From positions 1 through 6,024 of the forward strand of contig JAIEOG010000268.1 in the NCBI GenBank assembly GCA_019750655.1: DNA of 6,024 bases, written 5' to 3'. The translations under genes and the position numbers were made by a program. How positions within the stretch are numbered: the first letter of the stretch is position 1; each line of letters opens with the position of its first letter. The notes below the pieces were generated by a model. The model did no database searches and was not told the DNA's origin. It saw only the letters and a program-made list of their open reading frames with translations. The stretch comes from a bacterium. Lineage in GTDB: Bacteria; Bdellovibrionota; FAC87; UBA2466. This document shows, piece by piece, positions 1-5,911 of this stretch.

Positions 1-717
1 TATGAAAGCGATCGTCAAATCCTTGAAATTTTCAACCTCGCAGAAGAAGTGAAATCGCCTGAGCGCAATATCCCCTTGGGAATCTTAGCAGCAGTAGGAA
101 TCTCCTCGGTGATTTACGTGCTTATTAGTTTGGTAGCGGTATCCGTCGTTCCAGCAACGGAGCTCGCACAATCGTCCGCGCCACTTGTAGAAGTCGTGAA
201 ACGTGCCGCCCCGAGATTCCCCACGGGCCTTTTCACCTTCATTGCCCTTTTCGCCGTCGCTAACACGGCTTTGATGAACTTCTTGATGGGCTCTCGATTG
301 ATTTACGGAATGGCCAAAGATGGCCTTTTACCTAAGGCCTTGGCCCGCGTGCACAAGAAGCGCAAGACGCCGCAGACAGCAACCCTTGCAATCTTGGCCC
401 TGCTCCTGACCTTGGCCCTTTCGGGAGACATTTCCTCACTAGCGCGCGCCACTAGCGCACTACTGCTCATGTGCTTCTTTGCAGTGAATCTTTCTCTGAT
501 CGTGCTGAAAGCGCGGAAAGGGGAAAAGAAAGGCCGCCTGGAAGTACCCTATGCCGTGCCCGCAGTAGGCGCGGTGGTCTGTGTCGCCATGCTTTGCTTC
601 ACACGCGCGGAAGAACTCAAGGTCGCCGGAGCCCTGCTCACCGGCATCGTGGTGCTTTACTTCGCCACCCGCCGACAAGTCCTAGCCAATAGCCACGCTC
701 TCCACGGGCAAGACTAA
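1..717 (+). CDS. APC-superfamily amino-acid permease, C-terminal part (5' end outside window)
   Basis: An inner-membrane secondary transporter that probably moves amino acids by proton or sodium coupling; the substrate cannot be told. The frame is open from base 1, so the GTG at 49 is an internal valine and not the start. The visible 238 residues are roughly half of a usual 420-480 residue family member. They begin at the loop after TM6, with the family signature LAEEVKSPERNIPLGI (residues 13-28). About six hydrophobic segments follow at residues 28-50, 76-96, 125-141, 148-169, 184-200 and 206-222. After the second comes the APC hallmark SRLIYGMAKDGLLP (98-111), seen in YfnA/CAT-like permeases. 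The cytoplasmic end is short and basic (ATRRQ). The gene stops with TAA at 715-717, whose last two bases already belong to the palindromic repeat, and it converges on the giant gene. The first nine residues fit the family poorly, as no FxGF-type motif is visible. Family assignment is firm; specificity is unknown. Confidence 0.92.
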   Translation, partial: YESDRQILEIFNLAEEVKSPERNIPLGILAAVGISSVIYVLISLVAVSVVPATELAQSSAPLVEVVKRAAPRFPTGLFTFIALFAVANTALMNFLMGSRLIYGMAKDGLLPKALARVHKKRKTPQTATLAILALLLTLALSGDISSLARATSALLLMCFFAVNLSLIVLKARKGEKKGRLEVPYAVPAVGAVVCVAMLCFTRAEELKVAGALLTGIVVLYFATRRQVLANSHALHGQD

Positions 718-800
718 AAGGTGCCTATCTACTCTGGGGCCCCCTGGGCGCAGGGTGCCACCCAGCTCCGTTTGAGCCCCGAAGTAGACTGGCACCTTTA
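716..800 (-). repeat. 85-bp palindromic dispersed repeat, copy 1
   Basis: The ends are AAAAGGTGCC (716-725) and GGCACCTTTA (791-800). The 81-bp core at 718-798, read on the minus strand, aligns without gaps to copy 2 (5556-5636), with 12 mismatches by hand count (about 85% identity). The 25-bp arms pair at 20 positions. Three of the five imperfect pairs become G-U wobbles in minus-strand RNA, so it folds better in the transcript of the giant gene than in that of the permease. An inner hairpin (CTGGGTG with CGCCCAG on the minus strand, plus-strand 743-765) is conserved with copy 2. The element fills the convergent junction: bases 798-800 are the TAA stop of the giant gene, and 716-717 are the last two bases of the permease stop. 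The GGTGCC...GGCACC tips resemble REP/RAYT-type palindromes, but no RAYT transposase gene is in the window, so the family is inferred. Confidence 0.9.
718..798. terminator. possible bidirectional terminator formed by repeat copy 1
   Basis: Two genes converge here with no other spacer, and the palindrome can form a long G+C-rich stem on either strand. The stem is followed by TTTA on the plus strand and by TTTT on the minus strand. The T-runs are short, so intrinsic termination may be inefficient. The role is inferred from position and structure. Confidence 0.5.
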
Positions 801-3800
801 AAGGCGGGCCACGCCGCGGCTGTATTGGATTGTTAAGTGATCGCCGGGCTTCAACGTGCTCAGATCGATTAAGTACCAGAAGACTTCGACCTCGTTCGTC
901 GCGACCAAGTAGCGCCAGTAGGTGTTAGCTAGCGGATTTCCCGCCAACGTCACCTGGATGGCCGAAGGATCTTTCGGCACCGCGCTTAGCTTGATTTTGC
1001 GTTTTGCCGTGACCATCGCGCGGAAGATGACATCTTGCGCGTAGTCGCGGATGGACGCTTGGAAGTCGACGCGGCCGTATTGGTAGTACTTACCCTTCGT
1101 GCCGGTGACTGCCGTGTTGTACGCATTGCTCGACGCAGCCAGAGCGCTGATGCGCAGAGGCTTGTACGATTGGGCGTGCACGTTCTTGTAGTACTGCGTG
1201 AAGTTCGCGGGCGTCCAACCACTTACCGGCCAGCCACTGAAGTTGCGGTACTTATCATCGCCTTCGCTCAAGATCAGCACATCCATGGGCACGACTTGCT
1301 CAAAGTACGGGGCCGGAGCCAAGGACAGCGAGTTCGCTAGGAAGTTCCAGAACGCCGTAATCGGCGAGCTGTAATCCCAACCACCTGCCGCACGCGAGAT
1401 GCGGTTGTTGAAGCTCTGCACCCAGTCGGTGTCTGTGTACTTCAAGAGCAAGCGCCCTTGAGAATCGCGGATCGGCGAACGGTACGTGCACGCATCCGCA
1501 GCCAAGAAGACGCCATAATGCGCCACCTGCGCGCGGTTTAGTTCATCGTAGTAAATCCGAATCGCTTGCCGCAGCTCGGAGACGAAGCATGTTTCCCCCG
1601 AGCAAGGGTTGCTCTCGTTGTTCACTATCCAGGTGTTGTCGATGCGCGCTCCCGGGACTGGATCGTCGATGCGGATATCGTCTGCCGATGGGCCATTCTG
1701 CAGCACGCTCACAATCAGAGTGGCCACAGCTTGACCGGCGGAGTTCTTCACCGAAACGGAGAAGAACCGATCGCCCAAATTGGCTACACGGGGAGTGCCG
1801 CTCAATCCACCATTCGTCGCAATATCCAACCAAACATCGCCGCTCTGCTTAGTGAACGTCAGCGGTAGATTGCCAGGGTTATCGACTTTATCTACGAGGC
1901 TTGCCGTGAAGAGCTGATCGACATACGCCGTAAAGCGGATGGGATCTTGTTTCCATGCAGGCGCAGCTCCACCATCGATCACGATGATGCGGATGGGCCC
2001 TTGAGCCGAAGCGCCGGTGGCGTCTGTCACTTCAAAGGGGTAGTTGTACTGTCCGATGTGCAGCTTTTGAGGGCTCATCACCAAGGAGCCGGTCGTAGAG
2101 AGCGTTACCCAAGACAAAGTCTGTAGGTTTTTGAAGGTCAGCGGCTGATCCGGATCGCTCACATAGAGCGGTTGGTTCAGGTTGACGGTCATCACTTCGC
2201 CAGCGCGCACCGTAAACACCAAAGCTTCTTGGTGAATGTCTGGTGGAGCACCGGGCTTCGCTACTTTTCCGAAGGCCGCAACCGGGAACCAGGTTTGCTG
2301 GTTATCGCTCACTTCAAACGCCGTCGTGTACGGGCCAACGTGCGCTTCTAGTGGTGTGCCTTGGGTCAAACCAGAATCCGGCACATTCAACCAAGGCGCC
2401 CCATCGGGTTGAGCCGCTGTCGCCTGCGCTTTGCGGAAGTGCAAGATGGGCGTGTCGCTGTCTTGCGTGAAAGGGCGTAGGTCGAAATTAAACTTCACGC
2501 CGACCGTGGCCGTCCCCAAATCGATGGGGTTTTTCGTCCACTGCGGCGGATTGGACTTCTGGACAACATTCACCCAGACTTCCGCTTCCGACGAAGCGCC
2601 GCGCGAGTCGGTCGCCCGCATGGTGACCTTCGTCAGCCCCAGATGCTCTGGCTGCGGAGTTCCGATACCGCGGCCTTTGCTCGTGAAGAACAACCAGGGA
2701 GAGTCGGTGACGTGCGCAAAAGTTATCGGGTTGTCGCCTTCGGGGTCTGTTACATAATCCGTCAGAAGTGCGCTGTAGTTTTTGCTCACGAGGGCATCTG
2801 GCAGAACCAACGGATTGGATTTCCAAATCGGCGGCTTGTTGCCCAAGATGACATTGCCCTTGGCGACCAAATGGCAGCTCGCGCCATCGGGATCGGTTAC
2901 ATCAAATTCGGCTGTATAAGGGCCGACATCGCCGACAGCCGGCGTGCCCGCGAGAGCCGTCCCGGTTGCCTTCATCCAGGCTGGGAGTGCCGTTGGCGTG
3001 GCCGTTAAAGGGTCGCCGTCCGGGTCGCTAAGCGCGTTGCCGACATCTGCCGTGAAAGGCAGCTCGATAACCGCGTCTTTCAAAGTGACCGGCGCGCAGA
3101 GCGGCGTTTGGTTCACTTTCTTAACCGTGATGGTGACGCCCGCGGTATCGCTCAAACCGCCCGCGTCTTTCACTTTCACCAGGAAACTTTTCGTGCCGAC
3201 ATCCGCGCGGACAGGCTTACCCGTCACATCGCCATCGGCTTCGACTTTCGCCCAGTGGTCCGAAGGCACTTTTTCGAACGTGAACTCCGTATCACCATCG
3301 CGATCGGTCACGAAAGCTTTCAAGCTTTGCAGGTAGTCACTGCGCTCGAAGGCGTCCGGCAATACGATGTCGTCTTGCGTGAACTCAGGGGCGTGGTTGG
3401 TGTGCACCACATTGATCTGAACTTCTACTTCCTGGCTTCCACCAGATAGCGCGTCAGAAACCGCAATGCGGAATTTCTGCAGACCCACATGCTGTGCGCG
3501 GGGTGTGCCCACGAATTTACCGTCAACGATGGAAGCCCAGTCAGACTGGGACGTCATCGTGAAAATCATGGCGTCGCCTTCCGGATCTTTTGCATAGTCC
3601 GAGAGGTTGATTTCCGATTTCGAATCTTCGATTGCGTCTGGCTTTAAAATCGTTGGGTCATTGTTCCACTTCGGTGGGCGGTTCTTCACCGCTAGGCGCA
3701 CCGTTACTGGCCGTTCAAATTCGCCATCGCCCGCGAGCACGGTAAATTCATTAGCCCCTAAGTCGCTATCTTGGGGAGTTCCCGAGAATGAGCCCGTAGT

Positions 3801-4937
3801 CGAAACCACCGCCCATTTTGCAGGTTTGTTCGGATCCAAACGGAAAGTCAGCTGCGTGCCCGGATCCGGATCTGAGGCGAAGGTCGCCAAGTTCTGCGCC
3901 GGGTAAGCCGTCCGTGTGAAACCATCCGGGAGCGTGATGACCGTCGTGCTCCACGCTGGCGGTTTGTTCACCAGCTTCACCGTCAGATTGAAAGTCGCTT
4001 TAGTCGTGTTGGTGACGCCTTCGCAGGTGCTACTCGCTTGCGCCACAAAACTCACCGCACCCCCATTGGGGCGCGTGGGTTTGCCTGTGACTTTGCCATC
4101 CGCCGACAGTGCCAACCAATCCTTGTTGGTGCCGCTCAAGATCGTAAACACGAGAGGTTCTGCCTCGGTATACGTCATGAAGCTGGCGGCTGCGATGTTC
4201 TGCTGAGGGTAGTCGAGATCTTCAGTCGCATTCGGCAAATTGAAAGAATTCGCGGTAAACAAAGGTGGCTTGCAGACGCGGGTCACTCGCCCCTTAACCG
4301 GAATTTTCGCTGTGCCACCACTCTGCGTGGCAGCAACGACGGAAAAGCCACTAAACGCCCCGACATCCGCTCGCGTCGGGGAGCCCGTGAATTTGCCATC
4401 AGTAGAAAGACTCAACCAAGCCGGTTTCGTCCCCTCGATCGTAAAGGCCAGAGGCTTGCCCGCCGGATCGGGATTAATAAACTGGGCGCCGCTAATCACG
4501 GTAGAGAGATTGGAGCCTTCGGGGATATTGCCCAAATCGATTTCCGTCACGTTCCAGGTTGGGACTGTGAAGGCGATGACTGTGCCCTGCACTACGTCGC
4601 CACGGTCTTGCCCATCGGGTTGCCGCTCTTGAACCGAGAGGCTGAAGCTAATGGTCATCCCTGCCACATTCAGCGGCGGTGTGATTGAAATCGTCGGATT
4701 CGGATCCGTGGTAAGGGGCTGTGGGCTGGAGACCCAAGTCGGTTTGGAAAAAGATCCCCAAACAGTCGCTCCCCCCGTCCCTTGATTTGACAGCAGGTCG
4801 CGCATCTTCACGGTGGTGGTTGCACCCGCTGGAATTCTAAGTTCCAGTGGTCGTTTGAACGCCGGCTCGGCCTGTGCCGTTTGTGAAAACCAAGAGAGGC
4901 AAACGGAAGCCAACGCCACCCATTTTAGAAAACGCAT
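798..4937 (-). CDS. secreted giant protein with ten cadherin/He_PIG-like modules and a C-terminal degenerate vWA domain
   Basis: A 1379-residue exported protein of unknown function, probably in adhesion or envelope structure. Residues 1-23 are a Sec signal peptide with predicted cleavage AQA|EP. Residues 24-126 are a divergent beta-rich region. Ten Ig/cadherin-like modules then run from about 127 to 1080. Each has a linker like NKPPxW, an acidic motif such as DPEGD (451-455) or DPDGD (638-642), a conserved Trp and a G-[TKS]-P turn (Gly at 185, 285, 386, 477, 573, 664, 759, 860, Met954 instead in the ninth, 1047). Residues about 1096-1310 resemble a vWA fold with a decayed MIDAS, and 1312-1376 form a beta domain ending GDHLTIQYSR. 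There is no sorting motif, lipobox or C-terminal membrane segment. The start at 4937 is preferred over TTG 4955 because GGGGGAAAAA lies directly before the ATG and the signal peptide follows at once. It is transcribed alone, divergent from the cytochrome gene, and its TAA is supplied by the repeat. Confidence 0.9.
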   Translation of the reverse strand: MRFLKWVALASVCLSWFSQTAQAEPAFKRPLELRIPAGATTTVKMRDLLSNQGTGGATVWGSFSKPTWVSSPQPLTTDPNPTISITPPLNVAGMTISFSLSVQERQPDGQDRGDVVQGTVIAFTVPTWNVTEIDLGNIPEGSNLSTVISGAQFINPDPAGKPLAFTIEGTKPAWLSLSTDGKFTGSPTRADVGAFSGFSVVAATQSGGTAKIPVKGRVTRVCKPPLFTANSFNLPNATEDLDYPQQNIAAASFMTYTEAEPLVFTILSGTNKDWLALSADGKVTGKPTRPNGGAVSFVAQASSTCEGVTNTTKATFNLTVKLVNKPPAWSTTVITLPDGFTRTAYPAQNLATFASDPDPGTQLTFRLDPNKPAKWAVVSTTGSFSGTPQDSDLGANEFTVLAGDGEFERPVTVRLAVKNRPPKWNNDPTILKPDAIEDSKSEINLSDYAKDPEGDAMIFTMTSQSDWASIVDGKFVGTPRAQHVGLQKFRIAVSDALSGGSQEVEVQINVVHTNHAPEFTQDDIVLPDAFERSDYLQSLKAFVTDRDGDTEFTFEKVPSDHWAKVEADGDVTGKPVRADVGTKSFLVKVKDAGGLSDTAGVTITVKKVNQTPLCAPVTLKDAVIELPFTADVGNALSDPDGDPLTATPTALPAWMKATGTALAGTPAVGDVGPYTAEFDVTDPDGASCHLVAKGNVILGNKPPIWKSNPLVLPDALVSKNYSALLTDYVTDPEGDNPITFAHVTDSPWLFFTSKGRGIGTPQPEHLGLTKVTMRATDSRGASSEAEVWVNVVQKSNPPQWTKNPIDLGTATVGVKFNFDLRPFTQDSDTPILHFRKAQATAAQPDGAPWLNVPDSGLTQGTPLEAHVGPYTTAFEVSDNQQTWFPVAAFGKVAKPGAPPDIHQEALVFTVRAGEVMTVNLNQPLYVSDPDQPLTFKNLQTLSWVTLSTTGSLVMSPQKLHIGQYNYPFEVTDATGASAQGPIRIIVIDGGAAPAWKQDPIRFTAYVDQLFTASLVDKVDNPGNLPLTFTKQSGDVWLDIATNGGLSGTPRVANLGDRFFSVSVKNSAGQAVATLIVSVLQNGPSADDIRIDDPVPGARIDNTWIVNNESNPCSGETCFVSELRQAIRIYYDELNRAQVAHYGVFLAADACTYRSPIRDSQGRLLLKYTDTDWVQSFNNRISRAAGGWDYSSPITAFWNFLANSLSLAPAPYFEQVVPMDVLILSEGDDKYRNFSGWPVSGWTPANFTQYYKNVHAQSYKPLRISALAASSNAYNTAVTGTKGKYYQYGRVDFQASIRDYAQDVIFRAMVTAKRKIKLSAVPKDPSAIQVTLAGNPLANTYWRYLVATNEVEVFWYLIDLSTLKPGDHLTIQYSRGVARL
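1008..1652 (-). other. vWA-like domain with degenerate MIDAS (residues about 1096-1310 of the giant protein)
   Basis: The order of elements follows a vWA domain. A first strand IDNTWIVNNESN (1099-1110) sits where VDxxxVVDNSGSM is usual. A helix LRQAIRIYYDELN (1122-1134) and a strand AHYGVFLAADAC (1139-1150) follow. Next come a GGWDYSSPITAFWNFL helix (1185-1200) and the strand MDVLILSEGDD (1218-1228), which resembles the usual vvSDEDD. The MIDAS DxSxS reads N1106-x-E1108-x-N1110, so all three expected ligands are replaced. Cysteines 1112, 1117 and 1150 cluster around the metal-site face. The following beta domain is of the kind found after vWA domains in deltaproteobacterial proteins, which supports the assignment. 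This is fold recognition by eye only. Confidence 0.6.
1698..4559 (-). repeat. tandem array of ten Ig/cadherin-like modules inside the giant gene
   Basis: The modules cover residues of roughly 127-218, 222-324, 325-417, 419-511, 515-608, 611-697, 700-792, 796-893, 898-987 and 992-1080. Spacing between successive G-x-P turns is 100, 101, 91, 96, 91, 95, 101, about 94 and about 93 residues. Repeated marks are the Trp before the turn (PAW, KDW, AKW, SDW, DHW, PAW, SPW, APW, LSW, DVW) and an xxDxG-type end. Modules 4-7 hold full Dx[ED/DD]GD acidic motifs, which in dystroglycan-type cadherin-like domains are linked to calcium; modules 8-10 have weaker versions. The modules are well diverged from one another at the sequence level, so the array is old and not freshly amplified. 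Confidence 0.85.
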
Positions 4938-4947
4938 TTTTTCCCCC
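4938..4947 (-). promoter_or_regulatory. ribosome binding site fixing the giant gene start at ATG 4937
   Basis: On the minus strand the bases before the ATG read GGGGGAAAAA, a purine-rich Shine-Dalgarno-like run with its G block five bases upstream. If translation began at the in-frame TTG at 4955, this run would be coding and six residues (MGLGEK) would precede the signal peptide. Confidence 0.6.
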
Positions 4948-5195
4948 AAACCCAAGCGTGTTTTAAACGCTGGTCTATTGTCGCAAACCCAAAGCCGACT
5001 GGATACCTCAGCGAAGCGTAGGTGTTTACTCGTGTATCGTCATGACGCGCCCAGATGCGATCTCGCGCTGCGCCACTGAGATGAGCTCTGATGCTTATCG
5101 GACGTGGCACCCCATTTCTTCATGGCTCTCCAAGAGAAAGCGTTAACAAGAGCGCTCGGCTTGCCGTGTGTTCCCCACTCTGGTTTTTTAGGCAG
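4938..5195. other. 258-bp divergent intergenic region
   Basis: This stretch separates the giant gene (minus) from the cytochrome gene (plus), so it should hold both promoters. No convincing pair of -35 and -10 boxes stands out. Weak possibilities are TTGCGA followed by TAAAAC on the minus strand (spacer only 15 bases) and TTGTCG near 4978 on the plus strand with a poor -10. Open frames run across it but have no ribosome site and no family features. I see no operator palindrome or riboswitch. Confidence 0.5.
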
Positions 5196-5549
5196 ATGCG
5201 TATTTGGATTTTCCTCGCTCTAGGATTCTTGGCCGGCTGCACGGGTTCACAAACGCCTCAATCGGGGAAGCAGGATCCAGGTGCTGCTCTCGCTGGTGCG
5301 AAAGGCTGCACTGCCTGCCATAGCCTCAATGGCCAACCCGGCGTGGGCCCGAGTTTCAAAGGCCTCTACGGCAAACAAGAAACGCTCACGGACGGCACGA
5401 CTGTGATCGTAGACGATGCGTACCTGACCGAATCGATCAAAACCCCGCTCGCCAAAGTGGTCCGCGGCTATACCCCTGCGATGCCGGCACTGCCCCTTAC
5501 GGACGAAGAGCTGGCCGGCCTAATCACCTTTATCAAGTCCCTGAAGTAA
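5196..5549 (+). CDS. lipoprotein cytochrome c, COX subunit II-like heme domain
   Basis: A 117-residue membrane-anchored class I c-type cytochrome that should carry electrons in the periplasm. Residues 1-15 are a lipoprotein signal ending in the lipobox LAGC, with Cys15 as the lipidation site. A short polar linker (16-33) leads to the heme motif CTACH (Cys38, Cys41, axial His42). GVGPSFKGLYGK (49-60), TLTDGTTVIVDDAYLTESI (63-81) and GYTPAMP (91-97, axial Met96) follow, then the final helix LTDEELAGLITFIKSL. This order matches the cytochrome domain fused to subunit II of caa3-type oxidases. Here it stands alone without the CuA domain, and no oxidase genes are in view, so it may be a soluble-domain donor or a mobile relative of that domain. 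The start at 5196 is chosen because the signal peptide begins there; AGG at 5190-5192 is a close, weak ribosome site. Earlier in-frame codons from 5091 would bury the signal peptide. Confidence 0.92.
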   Translation: MRIWIFLALGFLAGCTGSQTPQSGKQDPGAALAGAKGCTACHSLNGQPGVGPSFKGLYGKQETLTDGTTVIVDDAYLTESIKTPLAKVVRGYTPAMPALPLTDEELAGLITFIKSLK

Positions 5550-5553
5550 TCCC

Positions 5554-5638
5554 TAAAGGTGCCAATCTACTTTGGGGCCCTTTCGGAGCTAGGTGGCATC
5601 CTGCGCCTTGGGGGCCCCAAAGTAGATTGGCACCTTCC
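5554..5638 (+). repeat. 85-bp palindromic dispersed repeat, copy 2
   Basis: The arms at 5556-5580 and 5612-5636 are a perfect 25-bp inverted repeat (AAGGTGCCAATCTACTTTGG onward) around a 31-base interior. The interior contains the hairpin AGGTG (5591-5595) and CGCCT (5604-5608), which copy 1 also has. It lies 4 bases after the stop codon of the cytochrome gene. Read from that gene it has the same direction as copy 1 read from the giant gene: both begin TAAAGGTGCC just at or after the stop. The perfect arms suggest it is the younger or better preserved copy. No direct repeats of a target site are evident at its ends. Confidence 0.92.
5556..5636 (+). terminator. possible terminator or 3' end stabiliser formed by repeat copy 2
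   Basis: A perfect 25-bp stem directly after the cytochrome stop codon would form a very stable RNA hairpin. It is followed by only two T residues (CTTCC), so it is a poor classical intrinsic terminator. Protection of the mRNA 3' end, as REP elements do, is as likely. This is inference. Confidence 0.4.
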
Positions 5639-5911
5639 GAAGTCCGTGCCTGGAACTGGGGCGAGAACCTACCGACCAAGCCGTGCGCACTTCACGCATA
5701 CAGGCTGGAGTCAGCCCGCTGACACATCCAACTAGTTGAATTTAATGGGCATTGTAACCCGGCACGCACGCCTGACTGAAAGTTCGGCAAATGTCCCTGA
5801 TTTTGACGGCTTTCACATTTTTATTAACCTAAGCGGTTCAAGGGCTTAGCCCCGGACGCCTCCCCCTAAACCTGGCACCCCCGATGCACTACTAGAGGGT
5901 AAGAGGCGTTT
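5639..5911. other. 273-bp intergenic region between repeat copy 2 and the lipoprotein gene
   Basis: No coding region with a ribosome site was seen on either strand. Small structures are a 5-bp hairpin GGCTG-GAGT-CAGCC (5703-5716) and the 10-bp palindrome CAACTAGTTG (5729-5738); either may be chance. The 3' part carries the possible promoter of the next gene. Nothing resembles a tRNA, a riboswitch or an attachment site. Confidence 0.5.
5803..5830 (+). promoter_or_regulatory. weak sigma70-like promoter candidate for the last lipoprotein gene
   Basis: TTGACG (5803-5808) matches the -35 consensus at five of six positions. A 16-base spacer leads to TAACCT (5825-5830), which matches the -10 box at only three of six. 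The A+T-rich stretch around it differs from the rest of the region. A transcript starting near 5837 would have a leader of about 75 bases. Confidence 0.3.

Noticed and set aside
49..51. GTG at 49 as the start of the permease
   Set aside because: The reading frame is open upstream to base 1 and the conserved LAEEV motif already spans this codon, so the gene begins before the window.
4038..4688. A 216-codon open frame on the plus strand, and many smaller ones opposite the giant gene
   Set aside because: They lie antisense to a gene with clear domain structure, have basic, low-complexity, family-less products and no ribosome sites. They are a by-product of G+C-rich codon use.
4935..4955. TTG at 4955 as the start of the giant gene
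   Set aside because: The ATG at 4937 has a G-rich ribosome site directly upstream and leads straight into the signal peptide.
5091..5195. An N-terminal extension of the cytochrome from 5091
   Set aside because: The extra 35 residues have no family match and would place the lipobox signal peptide inside the protein, where it could not act.
716..5638. The two inverted repeat copies as the ends of a composite mobile element carrying the giant gene and the cytochrome
   Set aside because: There is no transposase or integrase between them, the copies differ by about 15%, no target-site duplications are evident, and their 3'-end placement is explained better by independent dispersed-repeat insertions.
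5729..5738. CAACTAGTTG palindrome as an operator
   Set aside because: It is a 10-bp palindrome that occurs once, away from the likely promoter; chance is a sufficient explanation.
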